DNA from: Comamonas sp.
GTDB taxonomy: Bacteria > Pseudomonadota > Gammaproteobacteria > Burkholderiales > Burkholderiaceae_C
Assembly: GCF_009360615.1 (NCBI RefSeq)
Contig: NZ_SPEY01000061.1
Location: 1-58,606, forward strand
Reading direction: 5' to 3'
DNA: 58,606 nt
Made by a program: the position numbers and the translations under genes. Of the stretch, positions 1 to 8,899 are shown piece after piece. Each line of letters opens with the position of its first letter. Position 1 is the first letter of the stretch. The notes under the pieces were generated by a model, which searched no databases, was not told where the DNA came from, and saw only the letters and a list, made by a program, of their open reading frames with translations.

Positions 1-32
1 CTGACTTATTTCCATCCCTCAAGGATTTTTTC

Positions 33-1229
33 ATGTCTCTGTTTACCGCCGTCGAAATGGCCCCCCGCGACCCCATCCTGGGTCTGAACGAGCAATTTGC
101 TGCTGACGCAAACCCCAACAAAGTGAATCTGGGCGTGGGCGTGTACTTCGACGACAACGGCAAGCTGCCCTTGCTGGAGTGCGTGCAGGCCGCCGAGAAG
201 GCCATGATGGAAAAGCCCACCGCCCGTGGCTACCTGCCCATCGACGGCATTGCCGCCTATGACAACGGCGTCAAGGCCCTGGTGTTCGGTGCCGAGTCCG
301 AGGTGGTCAAGTCCGGTCGCGTGGCCACCGTGCAGGCCATTGGTGGCACCGGCGGCCTGAAGATCGGCGCCGACTTCCTGAAGAAGCTCAACCCCAACGC
401 CAAGGTCCTGATCTCCAACCCCAGCTGGGAAAACCACAAGGCCATCTTCACCAACGCAGGTTTCGAAGTCGGCACCTATGCCTACTACGATGCAGCGACC
501 CGCTCCATCGACTTCGCCGGCATGCTGGCCGACCTGAATGCGGCCGCTGCCGGTACCGTGGTCGTGCTGCACGCTTGCTGCCACAACCCCACCGGCTACG
601 ACATCACTGCCGCCCAGTGGGATGAAGTGATTGCCGTCGTCAAGGCCAAGGGCCTGGTCGCGTTCCTGGACATGGCCTACCAGGGCTTTGGCCACGGCAT
701 CGCCGAAGACGGCGCCGTGATCGGCAAGTTCGTGGCCGCAGGCCTGAACATCTTTGTCTCGACCTCCTTCTCCAAGAGCTTCAGCCTGTACGGCGAACGC
801 GTGGGCGCCCTGTCCGTGGTGGCATCCGACAAGGACGAGGCCGCTCGCGTGCTGTCGCAGCTGAAGATCGTCATCCGCACCAACTACTCCAACCCGCCCA
901 CCCATGGCGGTGCCGTGGTGGCAGCGGTGCTGAACAACCCCGAGCTGCGCGCTCTGTGGGAGAAGGAGCTGGGTGAGATGCGCGTACGCATCAAGGCCAT
1001 GCGCCAGAAGCTGGTCGACGGCCTGAAGGCCGCCGGCGTGACCCAGGACATGTCCTTCATCACCACCCAGATCGGCATGTTCTCGTACTCCGGCCTGTCC
1101 AAGGATCAGATGGTGCGTCTGCGCTCCGAATTCGGCGTGTACGGCACCGACACCGGCCGCATGTGCGTGGCGGCGCTCAACAGCAAGAACATCGATTACG
1201 TCTGCAAGGCCATCGCCGCCGTGATCTGA
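33..1229 (+). CDS. Aromatic/aspartate aminotransferase (class I, PLP-dependent)
   Basis: Transfers the amino group between aspartate or aromatic amino acids and 2-oxoglutarate or other oxo acids in the cytoplasm. The 398-residue length and the whole sequence fit the AspC/TyrB subfamily. The PLP lysine is Lys248 in SFSKSFSLYGER, and HNPTGYD (about residues 185-191) and the C-terminal GRMCVAAL segment, which carries the carboxylate-binding arginine, are present. The ATG at 33 follows AAGGA. A strong hairpin terminator lies 35 bases after the stop, so the gene ends its transcription unit. AspC-like and TyrB-like specificity cannot be separated from sequence read by eye, so no symbol is given. 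Confidence 0.93.
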   Translation: MSLFTAVEMAPRDPILGLNEQFAADANPNKVNLGVGVYFDDNGKLPLLECVQAAEKAMMEKPTARGYLPIDGIAAYDNGVKALVFGAESEVVKSGRVATVQAIGGTGGLKIGADFLKKLNPNAKVLISNPSWENHKAIFTNAGFEVGTYAYYDAATRSIDFAGMLADLNAAAAGTVVVLHACCHNPTGYDITAAQWDEVIAVVKAKGLVAFLDMAYQGFGHGIAEDGAVIGKFVAAGLNIFVSTSFSKSFSLYGERVGALSVVASDKDEAARVLSQLKIVIRTNYSNPPTHGGAVVAAVLNNPELRALWEKELGEMRVRIKAMRQKLVDGLKAAGVTQDMSFITTQIGMFSYSGLSKDQMVRLRSEFGVYGTDTGRMCVAALNSKNIDYVCKAIAAVI

Positions 1230-1263
1230 GTCCACGATTCGGGGCCTGCCCCCCCTGAAAGCC

Positions 1264-1299
1264 AAAGAGCAACGGATGAAAGTCCGTTGCTCTTTTTTT
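1264..1299 (+). terminator. Rho-independent terminator after the aminotransferase gene
   Basis: A 13-bp perfect stem (AAAGAGCAACGGA with its complement) around a six-base loop, continuing into a run of T. It lies 35 bases after the aminotransferase stop. The A-rich left side means it could also act on the convergent dioxygenase transcript. Confidence 0.93.
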
Positions 1300-1321
1300 A
1301 GGGTGGCGTCAATGTCTGCAG

Positions 1322-1419
1322 AATATTTGATAGCTTCCAGCGCTCTTCACGTATTGTTTTCAGATTAAAAATCATCCGAAAACCTTGTTTATCAAACGCA
1401 GCTAGCTATCAAAATATTT
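1322..1419. repeat. Long imperfect palindrome with AATATTTGATAGCT arms
   Basis: The left arm at 1322-1335 is answered by AGCTATCAAAATATT at 1404-1418, with one extra A. About 70 bases of AT-rich sequence lie between. It sits between the convergent aminotransferase and dioxygenase genes. A related palindrome with AATAGCT/AGCTATT arms lies at 26767-26822. It looks like one of the dispersed intergenic palindromes of Comamonadaceae; no function is visible. Confidence 0.6.
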
Positions 1420-1420
1420 A

Positions 1421-2362
1421 TCAGGTGCTCAATCCCCAGATGGCCGAGCGCATGGACAGCGCCGCATACTGGTAGGCCGTGTTGAACACACGCGGCGCTT
1501 CGCCCTCCTGCACGGCCCCTGCCGCATACAGCAGGGGCAGATAGTGGTCGTGCGTGGGATGGGCCAGACGGGCCTGGGGGCCCCATTCCAGAAAGGTGCT
1601 CAGATCGGCCAGATTGCCGCTGTCCAGTCGCTGCTGGACTTCGGTATCGAACTGTATCGTCCAGTCATAGGCCTGGTTGTCGCTGGCACTGCGCTGCATG
1701 GCACGCAGGTTGTGCACGATATTGCCGCTGCCCACGATCAGCACGCCGCGGTCGCGCAGCGCACGCAGCTGGCGGCCCATCTCGAAATGCTTCTCGGGTG
1801 CCAGTCCATAGGGCATGCTCAGCTGCATGACGGGAATGCGGGCCTCGGGGAACATGGGCAGCAGCACCGACCAGGTGCCGTGATCAAAACCCCACTTCTG
1901 GTCCACCAGCAGCGCCGAGCCGTCCAGCGGCGACTGCAGTTCGGCGGCCAGTTGCCTTGCCACCTCGGGCGCACCGGGAGCGGGATATTGCTGATCGAAC
2001 AGCTCTTGCGGAAAGCCGCCGAAGTCATGAATCGTGCGCGGCTGGGCCATGCCGGTCAATGCCCAGTCGGACTCGGTCAGCCAGTGGGCGGAAACGCAGA
2101 GAATCAGCTGCGGAGCAACGCCTCGGGCCGTCAGCTCCTGGCCCAGGGCCTTCCAGCTCTGGCGCCAGTGCGTGTCCTCGATCACATTCATGGGGCTTCC
2201 GTGCCCCAGGAACATCACCGGCATGCGCGGCGACGGCTTGAGCTGCTGCAGCAGCTGCTCGGGCAACAGGGAAGAAGTGGAGTTCATGGAAAAAGCCTTC
2301 CAGCCCCCGCCGGCGGCCAGCACGGAGGCTGCGCCCAGGGACAAAAGCGTACGTCTACGCAT
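1421..2362 (-). CDS. 4,5-DOPA-dioxygenase-type class III extradiol dioxygenase with Tat-like leader
   Basis: A LigB-superfamily extradiol dioxygenase of the YgiD/DODA type, which opens catechol rings next to a hydroxyl using a metal ion. The histidine motifs FLGHGSP, SAHW, DHGTW and GNIVHNL are all visible. The ATG at 2362 gives 313 residues and a leader MRRRTLLSLGAASVLAAGG, which matches a twin-arginine signal and is absent from the cytoplasmic relatives I know. A TTG three codons further upstream is possible. The substrate is unknown. It stands alone, divergent from a CoA-transferase-like gene. Confidence 0.82.
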   Translation of the reverse strand: MRRRTLLSLGAASVLAAGGGWKAFSMNSTSSLLPEQLLQQLKPSPRMPVMFLGHGSPMNVIEDTHWRQSWKALGQELTARGVAPQLILCVSAHWLTESDWALTGMAQPRTIHDFGGFPQELFDQQYPAPGAPEVARQLAAELQSPLDGSALLVDQKWGFDHGTWSVLLPMFPEARIPVMQLSMPYGLAPEKHFEMGRQLRALRDRGVLIVGSGNIVHNLRAMQRSASDNQAYDWTIQFDTEVQQRLDSGNLADLSTFLEWGPQARLAHPTHDHYLPLLYAAGAVQEGEAPRVFNTAYQYAALSMRSAIWGLST

Positions 2363-2595
2363 CTCGGTCAATCGAACGCACCTCCAAGAGGCGCTTTTTT
2401 ACGGACAGGGCAAGCTTGCCACAGCGCAACAGTGCCCGAAAGCATCGCCACCGCAACAGACTGTCCTGAAAGTGCCAGGGTCGGGGCCCGACTTGCACTA
2501 CAACGGCCATTGCCCGATGGGCTTCGCTTCCAGCAAACGGAAACCATACCGGCGCCCCCAGGCCTGCACAAGTCCAGACAAGGAATATCCGCCTC

Positions 2596-3486
2596 ATGCC
2601 CAGCTCCGCCATTCAACCCCTGCAAGGAACTCGCATCCTCAGCCTGGCCCTCAACCTGCCCGGCCCCGCCGCTCTGTGGCGCTGCGCCGGCATGGGAGCC
2701 GACTGCCGCAAGCTCGAGCCTCTGGCCCCCGGCGCAGACCGCAGCGCCGACCCCATGGGCCTCTACTGTCCCGATGCCTACGCGCAGATGCATGACAAGG
2801 TGCAAACCCTGCAGGCCGATCTCAAGACCGCCGAAGGTCAGGCCAGCCTGCACGCCCAGCTGGCACAAACCGATGTGCTGTTGACCTCGTTCCGCCCTTC
2901 TGCCCTGAGCAAGCTGGGCCTGGGCTGGGAAGCCCTGCAGCAGCGCTACCCCCGACTGTCGCTGGTGCGCGTGGTCGGCAGTGCGGGCGAGCTGGCCGAT
3001 GTCCCCGGCCACGATCTCACCTATCAGGCCGAAGCCGGACTGGTGCACAGCACCGCCCTGCCCCCCAGCCTGTTTGCCGATATGGCGGGAGCGCTGATGG
3101 CCAGCGAGGCCGTGCTCCAGGCCGTGCTCGTCAGCGGCCGCAGCGGGCGTGGCATCCTGCGCGAGGTCGGCCTGGCCCAGGCCGCGCAATGGCTGGCCCT
3201 GCCCTGGCACTGGGGCCTGACCCAGCCCGTGGGCGATGTCGGCGGCGCCCATGCGGGCTACCGCATCTACCCGTGTGCCGACGGCATCGTGGCCGTGGCC
3301 GCGCTGGAGCCTCACTTTGCCCAGCGCCTGTGCGAAGCCGCAGACCTGCTCTTCAGCCACCCCACCGACATGCGCAAGCCCGAGATCCATCAGGGCGTGG
3401 CCCGGTTTCTGGCCGCGCGCAACTGCGCGCAGCTGATGCAGCTGGCGCAGGACAGGGACATTCCGCTGCACGCCCTGCCCGCCTGA
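2596..3486 (+). CDS. CoA-transferase family III (CaiB/BaiF-like), short form
   Basis: Related to the family that moves CoA between carboxylic acids. The N-terminal motif RILSLALNLPGPAALW and SFRPSALSKLGLGWEAL (about residues 98-114) are typical of CaiB/BaiF proteins. Asp140 in GHDLTYQAEAG sits where the family's catalytic aspartate is found. At 296 residues it is about 100 shorter than the usual 380-400, so part of the second half is reduced. It could be a racemase-type or regulatory relative. It ends convergently with the aldo/keto reductase, 26 bases apart. The substrate is not predictable. Confidence 0.75.
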   Translation: MPSSAIQPLQGTRILSLALNLPGPAALWRCAGMGADCRKLEPLAPGADRSADPMGLYCPDAYAQMHDKVQTLQADLKTAEGQASLHAQLAQTDVLLTSFRPSALSKLGLGWEALQQRYPRLSLVRVVGSAGELADVPGHDLTYQAEAGLVHSTALPPSLFADMAGALMASEAVLQAVLVSGRSGRGILREVGLAQAAQWLALPWHWGLTQPVGDVGGAHAGYRIYPCADGIVAVAALEPHFAQRLCEAADLLFSHPTDMRKPEIHQGVARFLAARNCAQLMQLAQDRDIPLHALPA

Positions 3487-3512
3487 GCCACCAGAGCGAT
3501 CAGCCATCCGCC

Positions 3513-4535
3513 TCAGGCGGGGCGCTGTTCAAACGCGAACTTCTCGGTATCGACCTCGCCCTGGCCTTGCAGCGCATAGCGGTCGCCGGCAATGGCTTCG
3601 GGCTTGAAGATGTCATCGAGCTCGGCCAGCAGCCCGGCGTCGAGATGGACGCGGCCGCCGCGAATGTCTTCGTGCAGATGCTCCACGCTGGTGGTGCCGG
3701 GCAAGGCAATCACATGCTCGCCCTGGTGCAGCACCCAGGCGATGGCCAGCTCGGCCAGCGTGCAGCCGGCCTTGTCCGCCACGGCCTGCATGGGGATGAG
3801 CAGGCGCAGATTCTGCGCGTAGGCCTCGCCGGCAAAGCGCGGCATGGAGGCTCGGATATCTCCCTTGACCAGGTTGTCCACCTGCTGCAGCTTGCCGCTG
3901 AAGAAGGCTCGGCCCATGGGACTGAAGGCCACATAGGCAATGCCCAGCTCCTTGCAGGCGGCGAGCGTTCCGAGCTCCGCATTGCGCGACCACAGCGAAT
4001 ATTCGCTTTGCAGCGCGGCAATCGGATGCTCCTGGTGCGCGCGGCGCAGCGCATCGGTGCCGACCTCCGACAGACCCAGGGCGCGAATCTTGCCCTCTTC
4101 CTTCAGGCGCGCCATCTCGCCCACCGACTCTTCGATGGGCACGTTCCTGTCCCAGCGATGCAGGTAGTAGAGATCGATCACATCGGTGCCCAGGCGCTTG
4201 AGGCTGTCTTCGCAGTTCTGGCGCAACGTCCTGGGACGACCGTCGATGACGCGGCGCATCACGCCGTCTTCGCCGCGCACGCCGGCCATGCCGCACTTGC
4301 TGGCCAGAGTGATGTGGTTGCGATGGGGCTTGAGCACGGGACCGATCAGCGATTCGCTGGCGCCAAAGCCGTAGAGAGCGGCAGTGTCGAACAGGGTCAC
4401 GCCCGCATCCAGGGCCGCATGCAGCACGGCATGCGACTGCTCGGTGGAGACGGGATTGCCGTAGGCATGGCAGAAATTCATGCAGCCCAGCGCCACATTG
4501 GCGACGCTGAATGGGCCGATTTTGCGGTTTTCCAT
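3513..4535 (-). CDS. Aldo/keto reductase
   Basis: An NADPH-dependent carbonyl reductase of the aldo/keto reductase superfamily, TIM-barrel type. The catalytic tetrad is complete: Asp50 and Tyr55 in FDTAALYG, Lys80 in LASKCG and His126 in YYLHRWD. The C-terminal half keeps the cofactor-binding segment IALPGTTSVEHL. Its 340 residues are normal for the IolS/YajO-like branch. No operon partner is visible; about 530 bases without a gene lie upstream. The physiological substrate cannot be told. Confidence 0.9.
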   Translation of the reverse strand: MENRKIGPFSVANVALGCMNFCHAYGNPVSTEQSHAVLHAALDAGVTLFDTAALYGFGASESLIGPVLKPHRNHITLASKCGMAGVRGEDGVMRRVIDGRPRTLRQNCEDSLKRLGTDVIDLYYLHRWDRNVPIEESVGEMARLKEEGKIRALGLSEVGTDALRRAHQEHPIAALQSEYSLWSRNAELGTLAACKELGIAYVAFSPMGRAFFSGKLQQVDNLVKGDIRASMPRFAGEAYAQNLRLLIPMQAVADKAGCTLAELAIAWVLHQGEHVIALPGTTSVEHLHEDIRGGRVHLDAGLLAELDDIFKPEAIAGDRYALQGQGEVDTEKFAFEQRPA

Positions 4536-5068
4536 TATCTTTCCTTATGCATCCAGGGCCTTGAACCGGGCCAAGCGCGGGCGCAGGCCGCTATCTATGC
4601 CGGGGCACCATTATTCCAGCAGCCGCGCTCGGTTTCGTGCGTCGATGATGCCAAGCCCCGCGGTGTGCACATCCAGATCCGGCACCGACCCGCTGCAGCG
4701 CCAGGCACAGGCGTACAGGCGTATAGGCGCCCGCTTGCACCGTCCGAGCACCCGGGGCCCGGGCACTTGAAATACCGCAATCGACCATGTCGGATCGCTG
4801 CGACGCGCAACCGGGCACTGTGCTTCAGAGCACTCCAGCGCAAGGCCTGGACGGGTTAGAGCTTCAGGAAGAACAATGCACCTGTGCATTCATGGGTTAT
4901 CGCCCTGCCCACGACTGAATCCAGATTCGGCACGGACTGTCTTTGCCTGGGCTCGCGCGGGATTGGGGCGTTGAGCGGCAATGCGAAGATGCCTGGGCCT
5001 CTCTCCTGTGGTCTGAGACACCTTGCCCATCACAAAGGCTTCATTCCCGCGATGTCTCCTTGGTTTGC
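4536..5068. other. Gene-free GC-rich interval
   Basis: No reading frame here has both a plausible ribosome-binding site and protein-like composition. The interval holds the promoter side of the aldo/keto reductase gene and the 3' side of the esterase gene. I see no clear hairpin terminator or repeat. Confidence 0.6.
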
Positions 5069-6016
5069 TCAGAGGGCGGACGCCCGGAGCAGCGCGGCAA
5101 AGCGCTCGATGCTGTGCGTGATGATGGCCTGCGCGCCTGGCGACCAGCGGCCCATGTCGAAGAAGCCATGGATCATGCCTGCACCTTCAATCAGCTCGGC
5201 CTGACCGCCCGCAGCACGCAGCGCCTCGGCGTAGGCCGCGCCCTGATCGCGCAGCGGATCGAACTCGGCATTCACGATCACGGCGGGTGGCAGGTTTGCC
5301 AGGCTCCTGGCCTGCAGCGGTGCCAGTCGCGGGTCCAGCGCATCGGGGCAGGCGCCGGCGTAATGGCGGTAGAACCAGGCCATGGTCTCGGCTTCCAGGA
5401 AATAGCCCCTGGCGTTCTGCTCGGCGCTGGCGTACTCGGCGGCGGCGTGGTCTACCGCGGGGTAGATGAGGAATTGGGCAGCCAGGGAAATGCCCGCATC
5501 GCGCAGCTGCTGCGCCACCACGGCGCAGAAGTTGCCGCCAGCGCTATCGCCGGCCACGGCCACGGTGGCGCTGCCCCCCAGCTCAGGCGCATTGGCGACC
5601 ACCCAGCGGGCGGCGGCCACGGCGTCCTCTATGCCTGCGGGGAAGGGGTGCTCGGGGGCCAGCCGATAGTCCACCGACACCACCACGGCCTGCGCGTCAC
5701 GGCAGATCTCGCGGCAGATATTGTCATGCGTGTCCAGGTTGCCGATGACATAGCCTCCGCCGTGAAAATAGGCCACGGTGGGAAAAGGCCCTGCGCCTTC
5801 GGGCGTGTAAAAGCGCGCTGCCACAGGGCCTGCACCGCCGGGCACGGTCATGTCCTGCACGTTGCCCACGGGCACGATCTGCTCGGGCGTGAGCGAGCCA
5901 CGGGTCAGCGCCAGATAGCCGGCACGGCCCTCTTCGGGTGTGCCTTCGGCGGTGGATTTCCTGTTGGCAGCGGCCAGCGTCTGCAGCACACCGGCCAGAT
6001 GGGGATCGAGAGCCAT
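5069..6016 (-). CDS. Alpha/beta-hydrolase esterase (hormone-sensitive-lipase family)
   Basis: Hydrolyses carboxylic esters. The oxyanion motif HGGG is at residues 85-88 and the nucleophile is Ser158 in GDSAGG. A downstream FDPLRD aspartate and MIHGF histidine complete the triad. This is the HSL/family IV esterase layout at normal length (315). The ATG at 6016 was chosen because AGGAG lies 9 bases upstream; an in-frame start 12 codons earlier lacks this. It lies 54 bases downstream of the Baeyer-Villiger monooxygenase gene on the same strand, so it probably cleaves the ester that enzyme makes. Confidence 0.9.
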   Translation of the reverse strand: MALDPHLAGVLQTLAAANRKSTAEGTPEEGRAGYLALTRGSLTPEQIVPVGNVQDMTVPGGAGPVAARFYTPEGAGPFPTVAYFHGGGYVIGNLDTHDNICREICRDAQAVVVSVDYRLAPEHPFPAGIEDAVAAARWVVANAPELGGSATVAVAGDSAGGNFCAVVAQQLRDAGISLAAQFLIYPAVDHAAAEYASAEQNARGYFLEAETMAWFYRHYAGACPDALDPRLAPLQARSLANLPPAVIVNAEFDPLRDQGAAYAEALRAAGGQAELIEGAGMIHGFFDMGRWSPGAQAIITHSIERFAALLRASAL

Positions 6017-6070
6017 GGGTGAAGTCTCCTGTCGTAATAAAGATCGAGGCAAGGGATACGGGGGACGGGC

Positions 6071-7531
6071 CTAGCGATAGGCCAAGGCATCGTCCTGCAG
6101 CGATGCAGCAGACAGAACCACGCGCTCTTCGGCGTACTCCATGTCGTGCCTCCAGGGGTGGCGGTCACCCTGGCCGAACATGGCATCGCGTGCACGCAGC
6201 ACATAGCCGGCGTTGAAGTTGTCGGCCTCGATCCACGACAGGCGCCGCATGCCGGCATCGGCTGCGGGGACGGTGGGACGCACCTCGGCATGGCCATGCT
6301 CGTGCATATGGGCAAGCAGCCGGCACACCCATTCGCACACCAGATCGCAGCGCAGCGTCCAGCTGGAGCGGAAGTAGCCCTGGGTGTAGGCCATATTGGG
6401 CATGCCCTCGATCATCACGCCCCGGTAGGCGATACGCTCGCGAAAATCCACCGCAGCGCCATCCACGCTGAAAGCAATGCCGCCGAACCGCATGAGATTG
6501 AAGCCCGTGGCCGTAACGATGATGTCGGCGTCCAGATGCGCTCCGCTGGCCAGCTGGATGCCGCCGGCGTCGAAGTTTTCTATGGTGTCCGTCACCACCG
6601 AGGCCTTTCCCTCGCGCATGGCCTGGAAGAAGTCGCCGTTGGGCACCACGGCAATGCGCTGCTGCCAGGGGCGGTAGCCTGGGTTGAAGTGCCTGTCGAT
6701 GTCGAAGCCCTCGGGCAGGTGCGAACGGATCTCGCCAAGCAGAAAGGCGCGCATCGCCTCGGGGTGCTGCCTGGAGGTTTGCACGATCTCGTCGGTGCGC
6801 GCGATGAAGGCACGGCGCATGATCTCGTGGTACCAGTCCTCGGGCAGGTTCAAAGGCTTGAGCAGCGGCACCAGCGGGTGCTCGGACGAGGGCATGAAGA
6901 AGGTGGGCGATCGCTGCAGCATGGTCACATGACCGGCGACCGGCGCAAGGCTGGGAATCAGCGTGGCCGCCGTGGCTCCCGAGCCTATGACCACGATGCG
7001 CTTGCCCGTGCAATCCAGCGCCTGCGGCCAGTGCTGCGGATGAATGACCTGCCCCTTGAAGTCCTTGAGCGTAGGCCACTCGGGCGTATAGCCCTGGCCG
7101 TGGTCGTAATAGCCCGCGCAGACCCAGAGAAAACCGGTGGTGAAGGTCTGCACCTCGTCCGAGCCGCTCTGGGTGACTTGCAGTGTCCAGCGCCTGTCCT
7201 CGGACGACCAGCAGGCGGACTGCACCTTGTGACCGTAGCGGATCAGCGGGGCCAGATTGTTCTCCTCGATGGTGTCTGCCAGGTAGCGGCGAATCTCGTC
7301 CGCCGTGGCAATGGCATTGCCCGTCCAGGGCTTGAAGCCGTAACCGTAGGTGAACAGGTCGCTGTCCGAGCGCGCACCCGGGTAGCGGTGCGTCCACCAG
7401 GTGCCGCCGAAGCCGTCCATGGCTTCGAAGATGGCCAGGCTGCGATCCGCGAACTGCTCACGCAGGTGGCGGGCCGCACCGATGCCGGAAATACCGGCAC
7501 CGATGATGAGAACGTCGAAATGCTGTGCCAT
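6071..7531 (-). CDS. Flavin-dependent Baeyer-Villiger monooxygenase
   Basis: Uses FAD and NADPH to insert one oxygen next to a ketone, giving an ester or lactone. It has the FAD-binding GAGISG (residues 11-16), GGTWW, the Baeyer-Villiger fingerprint FxGxxxHxxxW (FKGQVIHPQHW, residues 158-168), the second Rossmann motif GSGATA (183-188) and a late ATGF motif. The ATG at 7531 (486 residues) is preceded by CAGGAG; an upstream start would add 37 residues that do not look like the family. The substrate could be a steroid, cyclic or aryl ketone. It forms a two-gene unit with the esterase and is divergent from an AraC-type regulator. Confidence 0.9.
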   Translation of the reverse strand: MAQHFDVLIIGAGISGIGAARHLREQFADRSLAIFEAMDGFGGTWWTHRYPGARSDSDLFTYGYGFKPWTGNAIATADEIRRYLADTIEENNLAPLIRYGHKVQSACWSSEDRRWTLQVTQSGSDEVQTFTTGFLWVCAGYYDHGQGYTPEWPTLKDFKGQVIHPQHWPQALDCTGKRIVVIGSGATAATLIPSLAPVAGHVTMLQRSPTFFMPSSEHPLVPLLKPLNLPEDWYHEIMRRAFIARTDEIVQTSRQHPEAMRAFLLGEIRSHLPEGFDIDRHFNPGYRPWQQRIAVVPNGDFFQAMREGKASVVTDTIENFDAGGIQLASGAHLDADIIVTATGFNLMRFGGIAFSVDGAAVDFRERIAYRGVMIEGMPNMAYTQGYFRSSWTLRCDLVCEWVCRLLAHMHEHGHAEVRPTVPAADAGMRRLSWIEADNFNAGYVLRARDAMFGQGDRHPWRHDMEYAEERVVLSAASLQDDALAYR

Positions 7532-7728
7532 GCCGGGTGTCTCCTGCTTGTCTGCTGGGGCGCGAGCCGACAGGAATGCAGCGAGCGCGGCCTTGAGGTG
7601 AATCTCCAGCCCGGACCGGCTTGCGTCAACCATGTCTGTCACGCAGCCATGCTAGGCCTACCCCTCTGGCACAACTTGTGTTTGCGCGACAGGATTTTGA
7701 TGTTGAACGACATGCAGTACATACCCCG

Positions 7729-8775
7729 ATGCCTGCCAAGCCCGCTGATTCCGCCGTCATGACCCGTGTCCGCGCCGCCTCGCTCGCGGGCTTTGAAGAC
7801 CTGGTGCGCGCGCAGGGCGGCGACCCTGCCGCCCTCCTCAGCGCCTGCGGCCTGGTGCCTGAGGACCTGGCCGACCCCGAGCGCTACCTGCCCGGCCATG
7901 CCGTGGCCCTGGCCATAGAAGAAGCCGCCCGCGTGCTGGGCGTGCATGATTTCGGGCTGCGCCTGTGCGCCCGGCAGGGTGTGGAAACTCTGGGCCTGCT
8001 GGGGCTGGTCATACAGTCAGCTCCCACCATCCGCGAGGGCATGATGCAGGGCGGCAAGTATGTCCGCTTCCACAACCCCACCTTGAGCTACAGAACTTTC
8101 ATGGAGCCCGACGAAGGGCTGGAATGCGTGGAAGTGCTTTCGCACCTGAGCCCCCACGACCCCATGCCCCAGGGCACGGAAATCTGCGTGGCCTATATGT
8201 GCCGCCTGATCCATGTGCTGTCCGAAGGCGCATTGCGCCCAGCGGCCATCCATCTGCGCCATGCCCCCGTGGGCAGCAGCGCCCAATACCGACGGCACCT
8301 GGGTCAGTTGCCGCGCTTTCGCTCCCGCTTTGACGGCATTGCCATCGACCCGCTGGCGTGGCGTCAGCCCATGCCTCGACACAACCGGCTGCTTCAGCAG
8401 TTTGTCGAACGTTTCCTGCTGGGAGCAAGGCCGGGCGGAGAAACCAGCGTGACCGACCAGGTTCGCGGCGCGCTCGCGAATCTGGTTCGTGTGGGCATGG
8501 CCGACCTGCCCTCGGTGGCTCGCGCCCTTGGCCAGCACCCGCGTACCCTGCAGCGACGCCTGCAAGCGGAAGGCGCAGCCTTCGAGGAACTGCGCGATAC
8601 CGCGCGCCGGGACTGGGTGGCCCAATTGCTGGCGCAGCCTGACCTGAGCCTGGGCCATATTGCGCAATTGCTGGGGTATTCAGACCAGGCCGTGCTCACC
8701 CGAGCGTGCCAGCGCTGGTTTGGCCAATCCCCGAGTCGACTGCGCCATCGTTCACGGCGGGAGAGCACGGCATAG
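7729..8775 (+). CDS. AraC-family transcriptional regulator
   Basis: A DNA-binding regulator. The N-terminal two-thirds match the ligand-sensing domain found in OruR/ArgR-like AraC proteins (LVRAQGGDPAALLSACGL near the start, LGLLGLVIQSAPTIREGM in the middle). The C-terminal 100 residues hold the double helix-turn-helix (ARALGQHPRTLQRRLQAEG, then LGHIAQLLGYSDQAVLTRA). The start is uncertain: ATG at 7729 or 7759, neither with a clear ribosome-binding site. It is divergent from the monooxygenase-esterase pair, with about 200 bases between, and probably controls it. Confidence 0.87.
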   Translation: MPAKPADSAVMTRVRAASLAGFEDLVRAQGGDPAALLSACGLVPEDLADPERYLPGHAVALAIEEAARVLGVHDFGLRLCARQGVETLGLLGLVIQSAPTIREGMMQGGKYVRFHNPTLSYRTFMEPDEGLECVEVLSHLSPHDPMPQGTEICVAYMCRLIHVLSEGALRPAAIHLRHAPVGSSAQYRRHLGQLPRFRSRFDGIAIDPLAWRQPMPRHNRLLQQFVERFLLGARPGGETSVTDQVRGALANLVRVGMADLPSVARALGQHPRTLQRRLQAEGAAFEELRDTARRDWVAQLLAQPDLSLGHIAQLLGYSDQAVLTRACQRWFGQSPSRLRHRSRRESTA

Positions 8776-8851
8776 GGGCAGATCCGGCCAGACAGGCTCC
8801 CGACACCGATCGCCTTGCGCCGCGACAGAGACTGGGCGGAATGGGACAGGC

Positions 8852-8874
8852 GCCCGCAGCCGCCGGCTGCGGGC
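8852..8874. terminator. GC-rich hairpin between convergent araC-type gene and pmdC
   Basis: A perfect 10-bp stem (GCCCGCAGCC) with a three-base loop, 26 bases after the pmdC stop on the minus strand and 77 bases after the regulator stop on the plus strand. It lacks a T run, so it is a weak intrinsic terminator or an mRNA-end hairpin. Confidence 0.5.
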
Positions 8875-8899
8875 AAGCGTGCGCAGAACCGCCAACCAA

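Noticed and set aside
6..1265. Minus-strand frame of 419 codons opposite the aminotransferase
   Set aside because: Shadow frame of a high-GC3 gene with a complete family signature on the plus strand.
4591..4889. Overlapping short minus-strand frames in the gap after the aldo/keto reductase
   Set aside because: Several frames are open at once, which is typical of GC-rich non-coding DNA; no start signals.
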